From Diprion similis (taxonomy: Eukaryota > Arthropoda > Insecta > Hymenoptera > Diprionidae), in NCBI RefSeq assembly GCF_021155765.1, contig NC_060106.1, positions 5,091,501 to 5,155,500 of the forward strand: 64,000 bases of DNA. Direction: 5' to 3'. The notes beneath the pieces were generated by a model that searched no databases, was not told the origin of the DNA, and worked only from the letters and a program-made list of their open reading frames with translations. The position numbers were made by a program, and so were the translations under genes. Below, piece after piece: positions 1 through 11,658 of the stretch; positions within the stretch are counted from its first letter, which is position 1; each line of letters opens with the position of its first letter.

Positions 1-1089
1 ACAACATAATACTACCAGATCTTGAAGCTTGTTTGGCCTTGAACATATACAAAACTAGGGACCGGTTATAATATAAGAATCCGGTTGACGACCTCCCCTC
101 CTCTCCACCAACATAAACGAGTCGTTGGTAAGACCTAAGGAAATTTCTGACATAGTCCACTTTACACTGGAGTAGATAGTTTATTTTTCTATCATACAGA
201 AAGCTACACGGAGAGAACGCTTCTGTTCTTTAAACAATTTCAAGACAACTATCAATTTATAACGATTAGATACGCATTTCTCAGAACAGTACCAAAGGAT
301 CAACGGTGCATGTATCATATGATGAATAGATAAATCTTTTGTCGACCCTCTTAACCCTGAACTTGGAGTGGTAGTGAAAAATATTTGAACAGGCACAAAG
401 TTCGTCGTCGGGATATATTTTGTGCGCTATAGTCTGGGCCCGTACTTTTACTATGTGTTTAAGTGTTGGATGTTATTCAAGTATGCATCTATAGCGCAGT
501 GCACCTAATCAATTAATGGTAGTTGGTTTTCGAGATATCGTTTGTTAGTAGAGACAGATAAATAACGCTCGTTGAAAAAATACATGTGATCGACATGACG
601 CGATGTGCGCAGCAACGATACACGAACAGTTTTCATATTATCATTATATTATGCATCACGATACATGTGGTGTAAAGAAGCAACAGAAAATTGCAATTTA
701 TTTCGCGCGATCCTTACTGTTTTAATATATAATATTGCATACTGAACAATTATTATCGTTTGACATACTTGGAAAAACGTAGAAACTGACAACAAGCTAT
801 ATGAACAGCAATAGTGGCCGTTTAAAAATTTGGCATACGGATCGAAAACAAATTACGTCCAAACTCATATATATGATACGTCATCGACTCATCTGCAGCA
901 GCTGCAGTATCATGTTGATGACTTGTTGTAAGCGTGATAGTAGATGTAAAACAATTCCTGCTTTGTGCAGAAACGAGTGCAGAAAGGAACAAAGAATATT
1001 CGTTTTTTTTGTAGTTATTTTGGATACACCCGCCCAGTTGCAAAGAGTTTGCGCAAAATTGTTCAGCTTTGAAACTTCATTTCAGCGTT

Positions 1090-1525
1090 AAGATTTCTCC
1101 GGACTCGCTTCGACTGGACAAAAAACGTTGTACTGTCCTAGTCGTAAACACGGTTTACATAGGTCAATGACATTTACATTTTTATTAAAGCGCAGGCGAA
1201 TTGACTTGGTAAAAAGATATGCATGATTTTAACGTTTATAAATGTAAATACGTGTTTACGACTATGACAGTAAAATGTTTTTTGTCAGTCATAAATTGAG
1301 GCTCGTTTTTGAAAATTTATATCGACGTTGAAGATTTCTCTGGATTCGGATTTCATGGATAAAATACATTGAACAAAAACAAACATACTGTCTTTGTCGT
1401 AATGACATTTATATTGTTTTTGTTACATTGTAGACACATTCACTTGGTAAAAAAATGTGCATGCTTGTAACGTTGATAGATGTGAACACGTGTTGTATCC
1501 ATGTTACGGTAACTCGATTCTAAGC
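1090..1525 (+). repeat. Diverged tandem duplication, period about 240 bp
   Basis: Two adjacent direct copies, starting near 1090 and 1330. Shared blocks in the same order are AAGATTTCTC followed by GGA.TCG, a TGTC-TAGTCGTAA-like block, ATGACATTTA, CACTTGGTAAAAA or its variant GACTTGGTAAAAA, then AACGTT and a GTGTT block. Many substitutions and small indels separate the copies, so the duplication is old. No coding content is evident. Confidence 0.65.
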
Positions 1526-4500
1526 TTGGTTCAATCCCATGACCTTACTAATTAGTTTCGCTTCAGATAAGGATAGGCAAACTAATGGACATCGAGATTA
1601 GCGTAGCTTACTCGGTAGGTAAGTGAATAACTCGCGTAGTCTGGCGACATACTTTTTTAGTAGGCATACGGGAATACACATCTTTCACGTAATACCGACA
1701 TATCGCAGTACATTTATTAAGAATATTATTTGCTATAGAGTTACACTATTGCGAGTACATAAATACAATACATACCTACAACAATTTATCAGTATTTATG
1801 TTTATATGTGATTGCATAAGCTTTCGATTGTGTGATCATAATGGTTGTTACAAATTTGAACAGCAAAACAATTAACTTATAACAATCTATTATGTGTAGA
1901 AAAGCATTATAAATATTTTTATATCGCGTAATAAGCGCAGATATTCCATCTTTTATATCTGTAATATTATTGAACATTTCGAGGTTAGGTTGGGGGATTT
2001 CTCCAGTGAGGCAATATTATTTTTTCCGTTTCTTCGAAAACTTCCATATCGAACTCTGTGACTACTAATGCTGTATTGATTTTATGGAATTCGTCAAATA
2101 TTAAATCAAATATTTCTTCTACTGGCAAACCAAGACTACAATAATAACAATATTGCCGTTCTTGAAACTTTATAGTTTTTAATGCGGTACATGATGGTCT
2201 CAGAGCAAATTCACAATTGGTTTTTCTCCATATAATTCAACTATGTATGATGCTTTTGAACCCAAAAGCTTCGCGACAAAAGATCTGAAAGATGAATAGG
2301 TTGATTTGAATTATATAGAAAATAAAGCCATCCAATATGTTTATAGTGTAAATTCCTGTATTTTATAGTTGAGAGATATTTTGCTCGTTAATCTAAACAG
2401 ACACATTTGCCTTGATCCTGCAGGTGCATGTAAATGAAAGTCAAAATTGAAACTCGTTCAAATCTTTGATATTTCCTTTCAAATGTAAGGCCATTAGTTA
2501 CTATATGTCGAGATATAGCAAAGCATTTACTATGAGTGTGGTAACGTAATCCTTGACCGCAAATTATCAGTTCTAGAATCTAGATCAGAGTATCGACTGT
2601 GCAAAAATGCGCTGATGAAAAAATCAGGCTGTTGAAAATTTTTATAATTATATTTCAAACACCAGGCACTGACGCTGGTACCGAGGATTGGACAGCTAGC
2701 TCATGGAAGTTTCTTGGGGAAACGAGGGGAAGTTCAAGAGACAAAACGAATTCTCGAGTTTGCAACAAATTTTTTTACAATGCACTTTTTACTGGGATTA
2801 TAAACACGTGTCAATCTTTCTCTTGCCCTTCACCTTGACTCTCTGGTTATTATTGTGGGTTACACTATTGTATAACTATCGAATCGATGAGGATTCAAGG
2901 TCAGAGTTGAAGAGTCACCAAAGGCAATGCGCGAAGGCTGAATCGGTTTAATTCAACGCTAAAAGAGGTCGAGGATAAACCGTGGAGATGCAGAATGTAA
3001 ATGCTATAACGTAACGCGGAAATATAACTTATGATACACAATTCTGAATGTTACATAAATTTACTCTTTCCGCGAGTTTTTCGCGGAACTAACAGAATAT
3101 AAATTGCGCACTGGAAACAAACTTTTCGTCCATATAATTTGAAAGAGTTTATTAACCAAGTACTGCAGTTCCTTGATGGTTCAACTATTTATCATAAAAT
3201 AATAATATTTAATCAGCAGTCTTGCTTATCACCTTTTTTTATTCTAGACAGCGTTTCATCCTACAATGTTCGATACAACATTCTTGTAATTCAAAATGAG
3301 GAAATGAAGCAAAGAAGCAAAGAGTATACGTGTAGAAGCATAATAGAAAATAGATATATTTATGGTGAAAGTAATAGTAGTCACTGCTATCTTCATTAGT
3401 CACTGCTGAGTCACTTTTGCGAGTCTGAATGTAACTGTTCTTAAGCGTTTCGACCGATGTGAGTCTGTTACCAGCCCTTCAATCGTACAATATACATAGT
3501 TAAGCTTGCATTGTTTGAATTGAAAGTGCAAGAGACCCGAAGAAAAAAAAAGAGAATCCTGGCTACGACAGCATCGAAGATAACAGATTTAATCACTCAT
3601 AAAGCCTCTTTATCTTACGATTGACGACTATACATTGTATTTGAAGTTAAAAAGTAAGCTCCAGTAACGTATCGTCGGAAATACCTATTACGTAAACTTG
3701 AAAGAAAAGCTTTGGTTTATGCGAAGTGCACATATTGAATCCATATATGCATGTTTGGTTTACAATCAATTCACGTGACGTTTCAGTTTCTGCGCAGTGT
3801 GAGGCACTCGGTGTATATTATAATTGTAGGAAAAGTGTACTACAGAAATACTGTGAAGAGATAACAATAACATATGCATGTACATACACGATATAGTCAC
3901 ATGTGTTTAGTCCGTTGTATCTGCATTAACACGCCTCTAATAACTTTATCTGTACCTTTGAAATTAAAAGAATTAAAATATGTTATGTTCGCAAAAGAAA
4001 AAAGAAAAAAACACCTGATAAATACTTATATGGAGTCGAAAGTGGCTGTGGACAATTAGCCTTTGGCCAATGACTTGTATCTAACCCCGCGTTATCCGTC
4101 AACGGAATTATCCGGCCGGCTCTGTAAATGATCGTAGTATCAGATTACTCACGATAAATTTTGCATTTTAGGGGGCGTATCTGACAAGTTTCATGATAAT
4201 TCATCCGAGGAAATGATTTGTAATTGTTCGCGTCTTTGATATATTCGTAGCTAAAAAATATTACACTACGACTTTCTCATTCCGGGAATGATTAGCCAAT
4301 CGACAAGATCAATACGTTTTGTGTAAAGCTGCAGCTTCGTTGTACAATGCAATTATTCTAATATCTCGTATTACCATTCTTGATTCATTTGAACTGATAA
4401 GGTTAGCCCATAGAAGATGAGATGGGAATCGTTGAGCTTTTGGTTTTGACCAACGTCACACTGCACCTTTCATCTCAGATGCGATTTGAAAAGAAAGAAA

Positions 4501-4844
4501 CTGAAAGTGAAAGTTCATTGAGGAGGAGTTGAAGGAGCTAATCAGTATGTGTTTAACCTTTAAGCCGATTGTTTATTTCAAAAATACTTCGCAGGAACTT
4601 CAATTTTTCGTGCCTCTCCGGCAATTGGTACAATCTGTATGTAATGAAAACACCTTTTTGTCACTTTAACCATGAGAAGAGCTGAGGTTGGAAGCCGGTT
4701 ATGTTAATGAGTTGTTAATGATGCAACCCAGAAGTAACTTGCGTGTACCAGTAACTGTTAGCAGAATATACGAATTGTTAGTAATAGTTACGTATAGTTA
4801 CTATTGTAGCACCTTGTTAAATGGCAGTTGAACGTATCGTTTTA

Positions 4845-4882
4845 CATACACACGCACACACACGCACACTCACACACACGCG
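4845..4882. repeat. CA-rich microsatellite
   Basis: An imperfect (CA)n tract interrupted by CG and CT units, about 38 bp long. It is a simple sequence repeat with no associated gene. Confidence 0.85.
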
Positions 4883-5240
4883 TTATTCCACATAAATTAA
4901 TTGAATGAAAGACTTCTTGGCAAGCATGCGAATGAATTGAAAATGAAATGTGATGACCAATACGCAAGACACGTTTAACTGCGTAGTTCGCATTCTTGCC
5001 AGATGCTGGTGTTCCGCACCAACAGTAAACCTCCGGACTACAAATTAAAAATATCTAACTATTTCGCCAGAACCATGACGATGGTAAAATGTTTGGCGCA
5101 AGAGATATTCTCATTGTTATGTTTTTGTCTCTGTAAGATGCAGGGAAAAAATGCAAATTTTTGTTAAAAAACAGTTAGCAACTTGCCAGGTGACATAATT
5201 ACTGTATAATTCTGGATTGCTCGCTGTCAAAGTATGTATA

Positions 5241-5858
5241 CAGGGTGGGCCAAAAAATGTGGTCGATTTGAAACGTGAATAAAATCTGAACACGTTGATC
5301 GATTCAGGAGAGCTTTATTGAAACTGAAAGAGTTAATCTTTCATGTCACGTTTGAAAATCTTGATTCGCTGCTGAGATACACGCTCTTAGAAATCGGGTT
5401 TTAAAAATCTTGCTGGGAGACTGAAAAAAATTAATATTAAATAATGTTCAACCTATTTTCGATCTCAAATTGTAATTGAAGGAATAATTTATTTTGGATC
5501 AATTGATTACAAAAAAAATGTATAATATCGTACTTTTAATTTATTTCGTTGGTTTCTGATGTTGAAAAGTTTTCTAATAATTAATATGATTCTTGCGAAA
5601 AAGCAAACAAAGAGCGAAATTCAGTTAAAAGGTTTAATGTGTATTTTTCAGAAATCGAGTTGAATATTCTTTAATATTAATTTTTTAAGTCTTCCATTGA
5701 CTTTTTTAAAACCTGTTTTTCAAGAGCGTGCATCTCAACAACGAATCAAAATTTTCCAGATTCTCAAACGCGAAATGAAAGATTCGTTTCGCAAATCGGT
5801 CAACACATTTGGATTTTATTTACGTTTCAAATCGGTCCCATTTTTTTGGCACACCTTG
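5241..5858. mobile_element. Foldback MITE with long terminal inverted repeats, TA-flanked
   Basis: The two ends are imperfect inverted copies of each other over roughly 190-200 bp. The left end begins CAGGGTGGGCCAAAAAA at 5241; the reverse complement of the right end begins CAAGGTGTGCCAAAAAAA. The similarity runs inward through GATTTGAAACGT, AATAAAATC, AATCTTTCAT, a GATTCG.TG.TGAGAT block and ACGCTCTT. TA dinucleotides stand at 5239-5240 and 5859-5860, as expected of a TA target-site duplication. The 618-bp length, absence of a transposase frame and AT-rich centre mark it as non-autonomous. TA duplication suggests mobilisation by a Tc1/mariner-type transposase; that assignment is inference. 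Confidence 0.8.
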
Positions 5859-5860
5859 TA

Positions 5861-8007
5861 TGTGTAATTTGTTCAGTTGAGAAAACAATTAGACTTCTTG
5901 GAGACGCAAAAGAACAGACGATTTGGAGAAAAAAAAAAAATAGCACAGCACACAGAATGGAGTATTTTCGATCACTCTTGAACTATGTGATGTAACTTCC
6001 GAACTTATCGTCGGTTCGCAGCGTTCTCATTGCCAATAGAATGAACTGCCATTGTGAGCAACGGTTCGTAAATAATTTATGGGGTGTTTTCCCACGGTTG
6101 CGAAATATAAAGCAGCGTGCATGGGAGTGATAATGTGAAAATCGTTCGAAGGGTTAATTCCAGTGGATGACTCTTGCTGTCTGTGTTATAGAAAAGGTTT
6201 ACGTAATGAAAATTCCTTCACGCTCGCCCGATATCCGGTTTGATTTAAGATAGTGAGAAAATTTAACTTCAGAAAATACTGGCGTATTTTTCAGTGCAAT
6301 TCAAAGCAGGTTTATGCTTTTTTTAATCAATTTTGCAGTTAAACGAATTCGGAAAGCAGAGGCCTGTCCGTTAGACTGTTTGAATGAAAGATTTGCTGAG
6401 TGATAAAGTAACAGGTGATGTGCTTGATTATAATTGCAATTGAAGAGGTTTTGTCACTTCACAATCTATGAGATTATCGCTTTAAAGGATAAGCCATGTA
6501 ATCAGTCTCCGCAGAATCTCTCACGCACTCGCGATACGATCACAATTTTGAAACTCTGTGCTTATACGATAAGCACATCATGACGCGCTGTTCTTTGATC
6601 CATTACTGTGAAGATCGCGCTGCTTGGAAAAGTGTACCGAAATATGTTTAGAAAAAAAATTCCTTCCTACAACCCTGAAAAATGATACCTCAAATATGGG
6701 ACACGTGCAAATGACGAAAAACACTTGAAGACATGTCAGCAGTTTTTACTATTCATGTTCAATCACACTAGCTGTTGTGTTTCGGAAGATTTTCGAACCC
6801 ACGTCTCGCATGTAGATGATTCGATTAATCGGTGATAGACCAGAGTTACAACACAGTTAAAAAGCAATTATGATATTGGATAGCGATTACCATCAGCCGT
6901 GATCTATATATTCTCTAGAAGTGCACGATACGTAAGACGTTCTCAATGAATTTTTTTTTCGCCTTTGGCTTAAGGGCATTATTCACTTCTCCTTGTTTCG
7001 TGCATAATCAAGATGTAAAGCATCTCATGACAAGTTATAATAACGATAACAAGAAATTAATTATGATAAATTATTTAGATATCAACGTTGCGACTTATTT
7101 CGCGTTTAATTCACAAAACTCTACTTCGGATCAAAGAACCAACAAACTGAAGTTGACTTTACAATTATATCCGACTTCGGTGGCATTTGCCACATGTGTG
7201 TAGAGTATGTGCCAAAATAAAAAGAAAAAATCGATAAAAAAAAAAGCAAACAAGTAAACACGATAAACGGGGTTTTGGGGAACCCAGCTAATTTCAACAG
7301 AAATTATTGAAACTGACGATTAATCATATTTAATAAATAAAGGAAGCGTTGTCTCTACGGTAACAGACGGTCATTTAGATTTGTCTTGATCGTTTCAGAC
7401 CGTAACAAACTGTTCGTATCAGACTGCGCGGCATAGTTGGATATTGCAACATATTTCATAACTATAGGTAAAGTCAATTCTGCTCGTTCGGATATGATTG
7501 AGATTCTAATTATCACCGGTACGTCACGTATCCGCAACACATATCAAAGAGTATTTCGGCGGCTTTGTCAGACATCAAATGGAGTGTAACACCTAGTTTT
7601 TATTCTTTCATTTTATTTTGTACGAAATGTAATGCCGGCAGTTAGCAAAGACGAATGCTTGTGCAAAATACCAAGCGATCGTATCTCACTTTTACAACAC
7701 AATGAGCAGGTGTCCTAGGTTTTTGTATTATTGCATTACTTTATACCAGTTAACCGCGGAAACTATACTTTCTCCTTGCATAAGCAAATGCTGGACTTCT
7801 CATGCGGCTATCACAAATCGTTGAACACACATGCCAAAGTTCAGACAGATTAATTCTGATCAGTGATGCGCATTGGGTGAGTAATATGTTGTCGAAAATA
7901 GGCTATCGTTTAGCTGTATTAATACACAACGCAAAGGCAATACGTATATGCATATGACTGTATTCCGTATGTACCTATAATCGCTTTTTTCATTTGTCTT
8001 TTTACAG
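5861..8007. other. Non-coding, probably intron or 5' flank of ZIP13
   Basis: No convincing exon is visible before the splice acceptor at 8006-8007. An A-rich run lies near 5928-5940. The stretch ends in a pyrimidine-rich tract and TTTACAG just before the first recognised ZIP13 exon, so at least its 3' end is intronic. Confidence 0.5.
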
Positions 8008-10107
8008 AGAGCGCAGGAACACTCAATGTTTTATTGAGTTTCGCAGTCGGAGGACTTCTGGGCGACGTTTTTTTGCACTTACTACCAGAAGCATGGGCAA
8101 ACAAGGCGCTGAATCAATGTACGTATAATATATACGAGCTGTTAGTAATTCGGAATACATGGAGCGGCACCGAATGTTCCTTACGAAAAATTGCCTAAGA
8201 CAATTACGGTTACTACTGGACTTTGAAATCGCGGGTGACGTAATAATGTAATGGTTACTGCACAACTGCTGCTTGAGTAATCAGCCTTTCCGATTAACAG
8301 GGCTCTGATGATTGTTTCTAACGTGTAATGTATTATCCTGTAGATTCTTTGCTATCAAGGATACTATATTCATTTCACTAAGGAATTGTGAGTCCGAAAT
8401 TCGACGTATTTTCACGTGAGTGCGCAAATGTTACGCACGTGCTACCGCAGCATCTTCCCTTATCATCGCTTGACCGGGTTACGATTCAATCTGCACGCCT
8501 CGAAATTGCCAATCTAAATACTGAAATGTTACACTGTAGACAGCTAGTGTCAGAGTTCGTCTCGCCCGCGCGTTCTTGACCTCTTGAGTCTAACATTAGT
8601 GCAGGTCTCAAATCTGCAAACATATTTCTCGCTTCAGAGATTATTTCTATGTCATGTGTGAAATGAGTCCAGCTGTCTTTAACTGATATCTCTTGAAGAC
8701 CTTCAAAGTTCCAAGAATTTGAGTCGAGAATACCAGATACATCAAGTTTTTTTTTAATTTTAAATTGTAATGTTGTTGTTTTTATTTTTCAAGGGTCGAA
8801 AGAAGGTCACGCGTCAATGGCTTGTGGTCTGTGGGTATTGGCAGGGTTCCTGGTCTTCGTAATTGCAGAAAAAATATTTGGCGGATTAGCACAGAACGGA
8901 GATGATGAGGAAGATGACGACGATGAGGAAGAGGAAGATGCAGTTAACGTTGACGTTGACGACAACATCGGATTGTCGGAAAGCATAAACAGGAACAAAA
9001 TAAAGCAGCTTGAATTGTTGAACAACAATAACTTTCAAAAAGAATTGGAGAACAACAATTGTCTGATGTCTAATGGAAACGTGAAGAACGGCTGCGTGAG
9101 ATTAAGTGCCCAGATCATGAACGGTATCCCGAAGGATATCTTGAGCCTAAACGGTGGTTGTTGCAACATGTCCAACAGCTGCAAAAACGGTCTGAACGCG
9201 AAACTATCGAACGGTTTTATTTCGAACCATTCGGATTATGCAAACTCTGTAAAAGTCTCGACGGAGTTGAAAAATGGCCTCGCTACAAAGGGCACTAACG
9301 GTTACGTGGAAATGACCGATCAGCCGACGAATATTACCAAAGATTCTTCCCGCGAAATAATTGCAGCTAAGAAAATTGCCAAGAAAGAGAAAGCCAAACA
9401 TATTTCTGGGTACCTCAATCTACTGGCCAATTCAATCGACAACTTTACACACGGTTTGGCAGTCGGTGGAGCATTCCTAGTCTCGTTTAGACTCGGGGCT
9501 CTGACCACCCTAGCTATTCTGGTTCATGAAATACCGCACGAAGTCGGAGATTTCGCTATTCTTTTGAGGAGCGGGTTCAATAGGTGGGACGCAGCTAAAG
9601 CGCAGCTGCTAACAGCCGGAGGGGGAATTTTTGGGGCTTTAGTTGCCGTGTTATGCTCTGGAGGCGGTGTCGGTAAGTTTCAATGCTTCGGTCTATTTGG
9701 ACTGAATTCCTATAACAGTTTGTTTGCAGCGTTATTGCCATGGGTCATTGCCATAAATGGGTATTCCAATTAGACAATGAAGTTTTTTTCGTAACGGAGT
9801 GAAGGAAATATTTTTGGCATTTATTGTAGTTTCGGGTTCCGTGAAGTAATATATTTAATATTTCAAATACACGTAGGGATTATACCTTCCCGAATGGTTA
9901 TGTGAATTAAATTTACTGTTATTATTTGCAGAGGCTAGAACAAGCTGGATTTTACCGTTCACAGCAGGGGGCTTTCTTCACATCGGCCTGGTTACTGTCC
10001 TACCTGAACTTCTCCAAGAAACGAACCCTAAGGAATCTTTGAAACAATTAGCTGCTCTTCTACTTGGTATTACGTTAATGGCCTTCATGACTGCGATATG
10101 CGATTGA
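8008..10107 (+). CDS. Zip99C: ZIP13-type metal ion transporter, 3' exons (partial)
   Basis: C-terminal 387 residues of a ZIP (SLC39) transporter closest to the ZIP13/ZIP7 branch, which moves zinc or iron across ER/Golgi membranes; the Drosophila member, Zip99C, is linked to iron delivery to the secretory pathway. Three exons join in frame: 8008-8118, 8794-9672, 9932-10107, stop TGA at 10105-10107. The first reads as a membrane helix ending LLGDVFLHLLPEAW. The last two carry the metal-site helices: ANSIDNFTHGLAVGG (His and Asp ligands), then HEIPHEVGDFAILL with the HExPHE signature. Between them lies an unusual loop: an acidic run (8899-8940), then about 150 Asn-rich residues with many Asn-Gly pairs, instead of the His-rich loop of ZIP7. 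The first exon starts with two bases of a split codon, so upstream exons exist but I could not find them. ZIP13 is favoured over ZIP7 by the loop and by PELLQETNPKESLKQ near the end. Confidence 0.9.
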
Positions 10108-11153
10108 ATATCAGAAGACTTTCGAATAATTCAAGAAACGAAGTTGAAATGAGAGGGAAAATAAACGAAAAAACAAAACGCCGCGCAGCGCGCGATGCGC
10201 AAAGTCTATGTGAATGTAATAATTGCAGTTTTAAAATAATTGACTGAGCGAACTTGTAAAGTTCGTCGAAATTGGACTAAGAATTAACAGTTTAATTTTT
10301 CTTTATTCGTTTGTCAAGACTTCCGATGGAATTTCTTACAGAAGCATTTCGTTGAAAATTGATTATTGATAACAATAAGTATGCAGTATATGATAAACAT
10401 GAAACCAAAAAAGACATCTATTTTTTGAAATCGTGTTTAATCTCATATCAATGAGAAAGTAATTGAATTATACTTAGTAGTCGTCATTGTTAATTACCCA
10501 TCATAATCAAAAGGAAAAACTGTTGACTTATTCATAGAATGTACATTTCTCCTCCCATCCTGCAGGAAATTTATACTCAATGAATCAAGGTGTAGGAAAT
10601 TTATGTTCTACTTACTAGGTATCGTGAGTTCAAAATGTAAGTATAAGCAGTATTTGCCATGTTATACCTGTACCTATGATATATCGATCGAGGCGTAGGG
10701 TGAGAGTAAAGATAAAATTGAAAGGCATAGTAAACTGTAAGAATAGGGTTTGTAAGATTGTACTGTATAAAATATATTTTTAAGTTCCTATAGAATCGGT
10801 GTCAAAGAATTTTTGCCGGTATCTTTGATCCTCAATTGAATAATTTTGGATTGAATTTTACTGATTTTCTTGCACGGGAAATATTGTATGTGATATTAAC
10901 TGATTGTGAATAATTGCTTGAAATTCAGAAAATCAGTAGTAAAACCAACCTTTCCAATCCATTGATGTAAACCCAATATAATAATTATTGTACTTAAAAT
11001 AGTGAAAAATAATGAGATTGGTTATTTTGCTATGTTAATTACGAGTGCCTTTCTCCCCGGTATGTAAATACAGCACGATTTTCTAAGCACATTTTATAAT
11101 GACCATAATATATCTAATTCTGACCTGTTTACATCTAATCATCGGGTTTTGTA

Positions 11154-11159
11154 AATAAA
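11154..11159 (+). terminator. Candidate poly(A) signal for ZIP13
   Basis: AATAAA about 1.05 kb after the ZIP13 stop codon. An earlier AATAAA at 10160-10165 is an alternative. Which is used cannot be decided from sequence. Confidence 0.4.
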
Positions 11160-11378
11160 ATAATTATTGTTTATCAAGAGAAATTGTTTTATGTCGTCGT
11201 ATCTCATGTGAAAAGTGATAATGAACAATTTTGTCCGCTTTAATATAGAGATAATTGGCTTTATGCTAATCCAAATCTGCAGACAATTGTATGTTGAGTA
11301 ATTCATCGTGATTATTACTTGATGAGTATCAAAGTATCGTGGTCAAGATACGCTGTTGTTTTATAGCAGTTGCTCAGC

Positions 11379-11384
11379 TTTATT
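11379..11384 (-). terminator. Candidate poly(A) signal for SIL1
   Basis: TTTATT on the + strand, i.e. AATAAA on the - strand, 275 bp past the SIL1 stop codon. It is the nearest canonical signal I noticed. If used, the SIL1 transcript could overlap the longer ZIP13 3' UTR. Confidence 0.45.
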
Positions 11385-11658
11385 TAACATTACGTTTATC
11401 CATTGCCGTCATTTTAGCCAAATATAGGGGAGGAGGGGGAAATTTTAACGATATTTTATATGTACAGATATAATTAATATTAGTTTTGTGAACAGATACG
11501 TCAGTCTTAACAATTGGTATTTATAGAGTAGTCAACAAATGGATATACACTTACAATACCTTACATCAATATTTAATCATCTTACTTAAATATTAACATC
11601 TAAGATTATCGATACATAGTACTGCACCAACGGGTAGTTAGTAGATCCTTTCATGATC

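Larger units (their letters stand above)
1..5240. other. Non-coding stretch, no gene recognised
   Basis: AT-rich DNA with only short reading frames, none with recognisable protein content or a plausible exon structure. It may be upstream intron or 5' flank of the ZIP13 gene, whose first exons are missing. I looked for the expected N-terminal ZIP13 membrane segments on the + strand and did not find them. The only structures I can support are the two repeats listed separately at 1090-1525 and 4845-4882. Confidence 0.5.
10108..11658. other. Shared 3' region of convergent ZIP13 and SIL1
   Basis: No reading frame of interest. The region must hold the 3' UTRs of both genes. AATAAA-type signals occur on the + strand (10160-10165, 11154-11159) and on the - strand (11384-11379). 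I see no repeat or RNA gene. Confidence 0.6.

Noticed and set aside
2599..2951. Overlapping short + strand frames
   Set aside because: They overlap in different frames, have no recognisable domain and no splice context matching ZIP13.
6946..7203. An 85-codon + strand frame before ZIP13
   Set aside because: No similarity to the ZIP13 N-terminus, no signal of splicing, low-complexity composition.
8807..9028. A Ser-rich - strand frame opposite the ZIP13 loop
   Set aside because: It is the complement of the Asp/Glu codon run in a well-supported exon.
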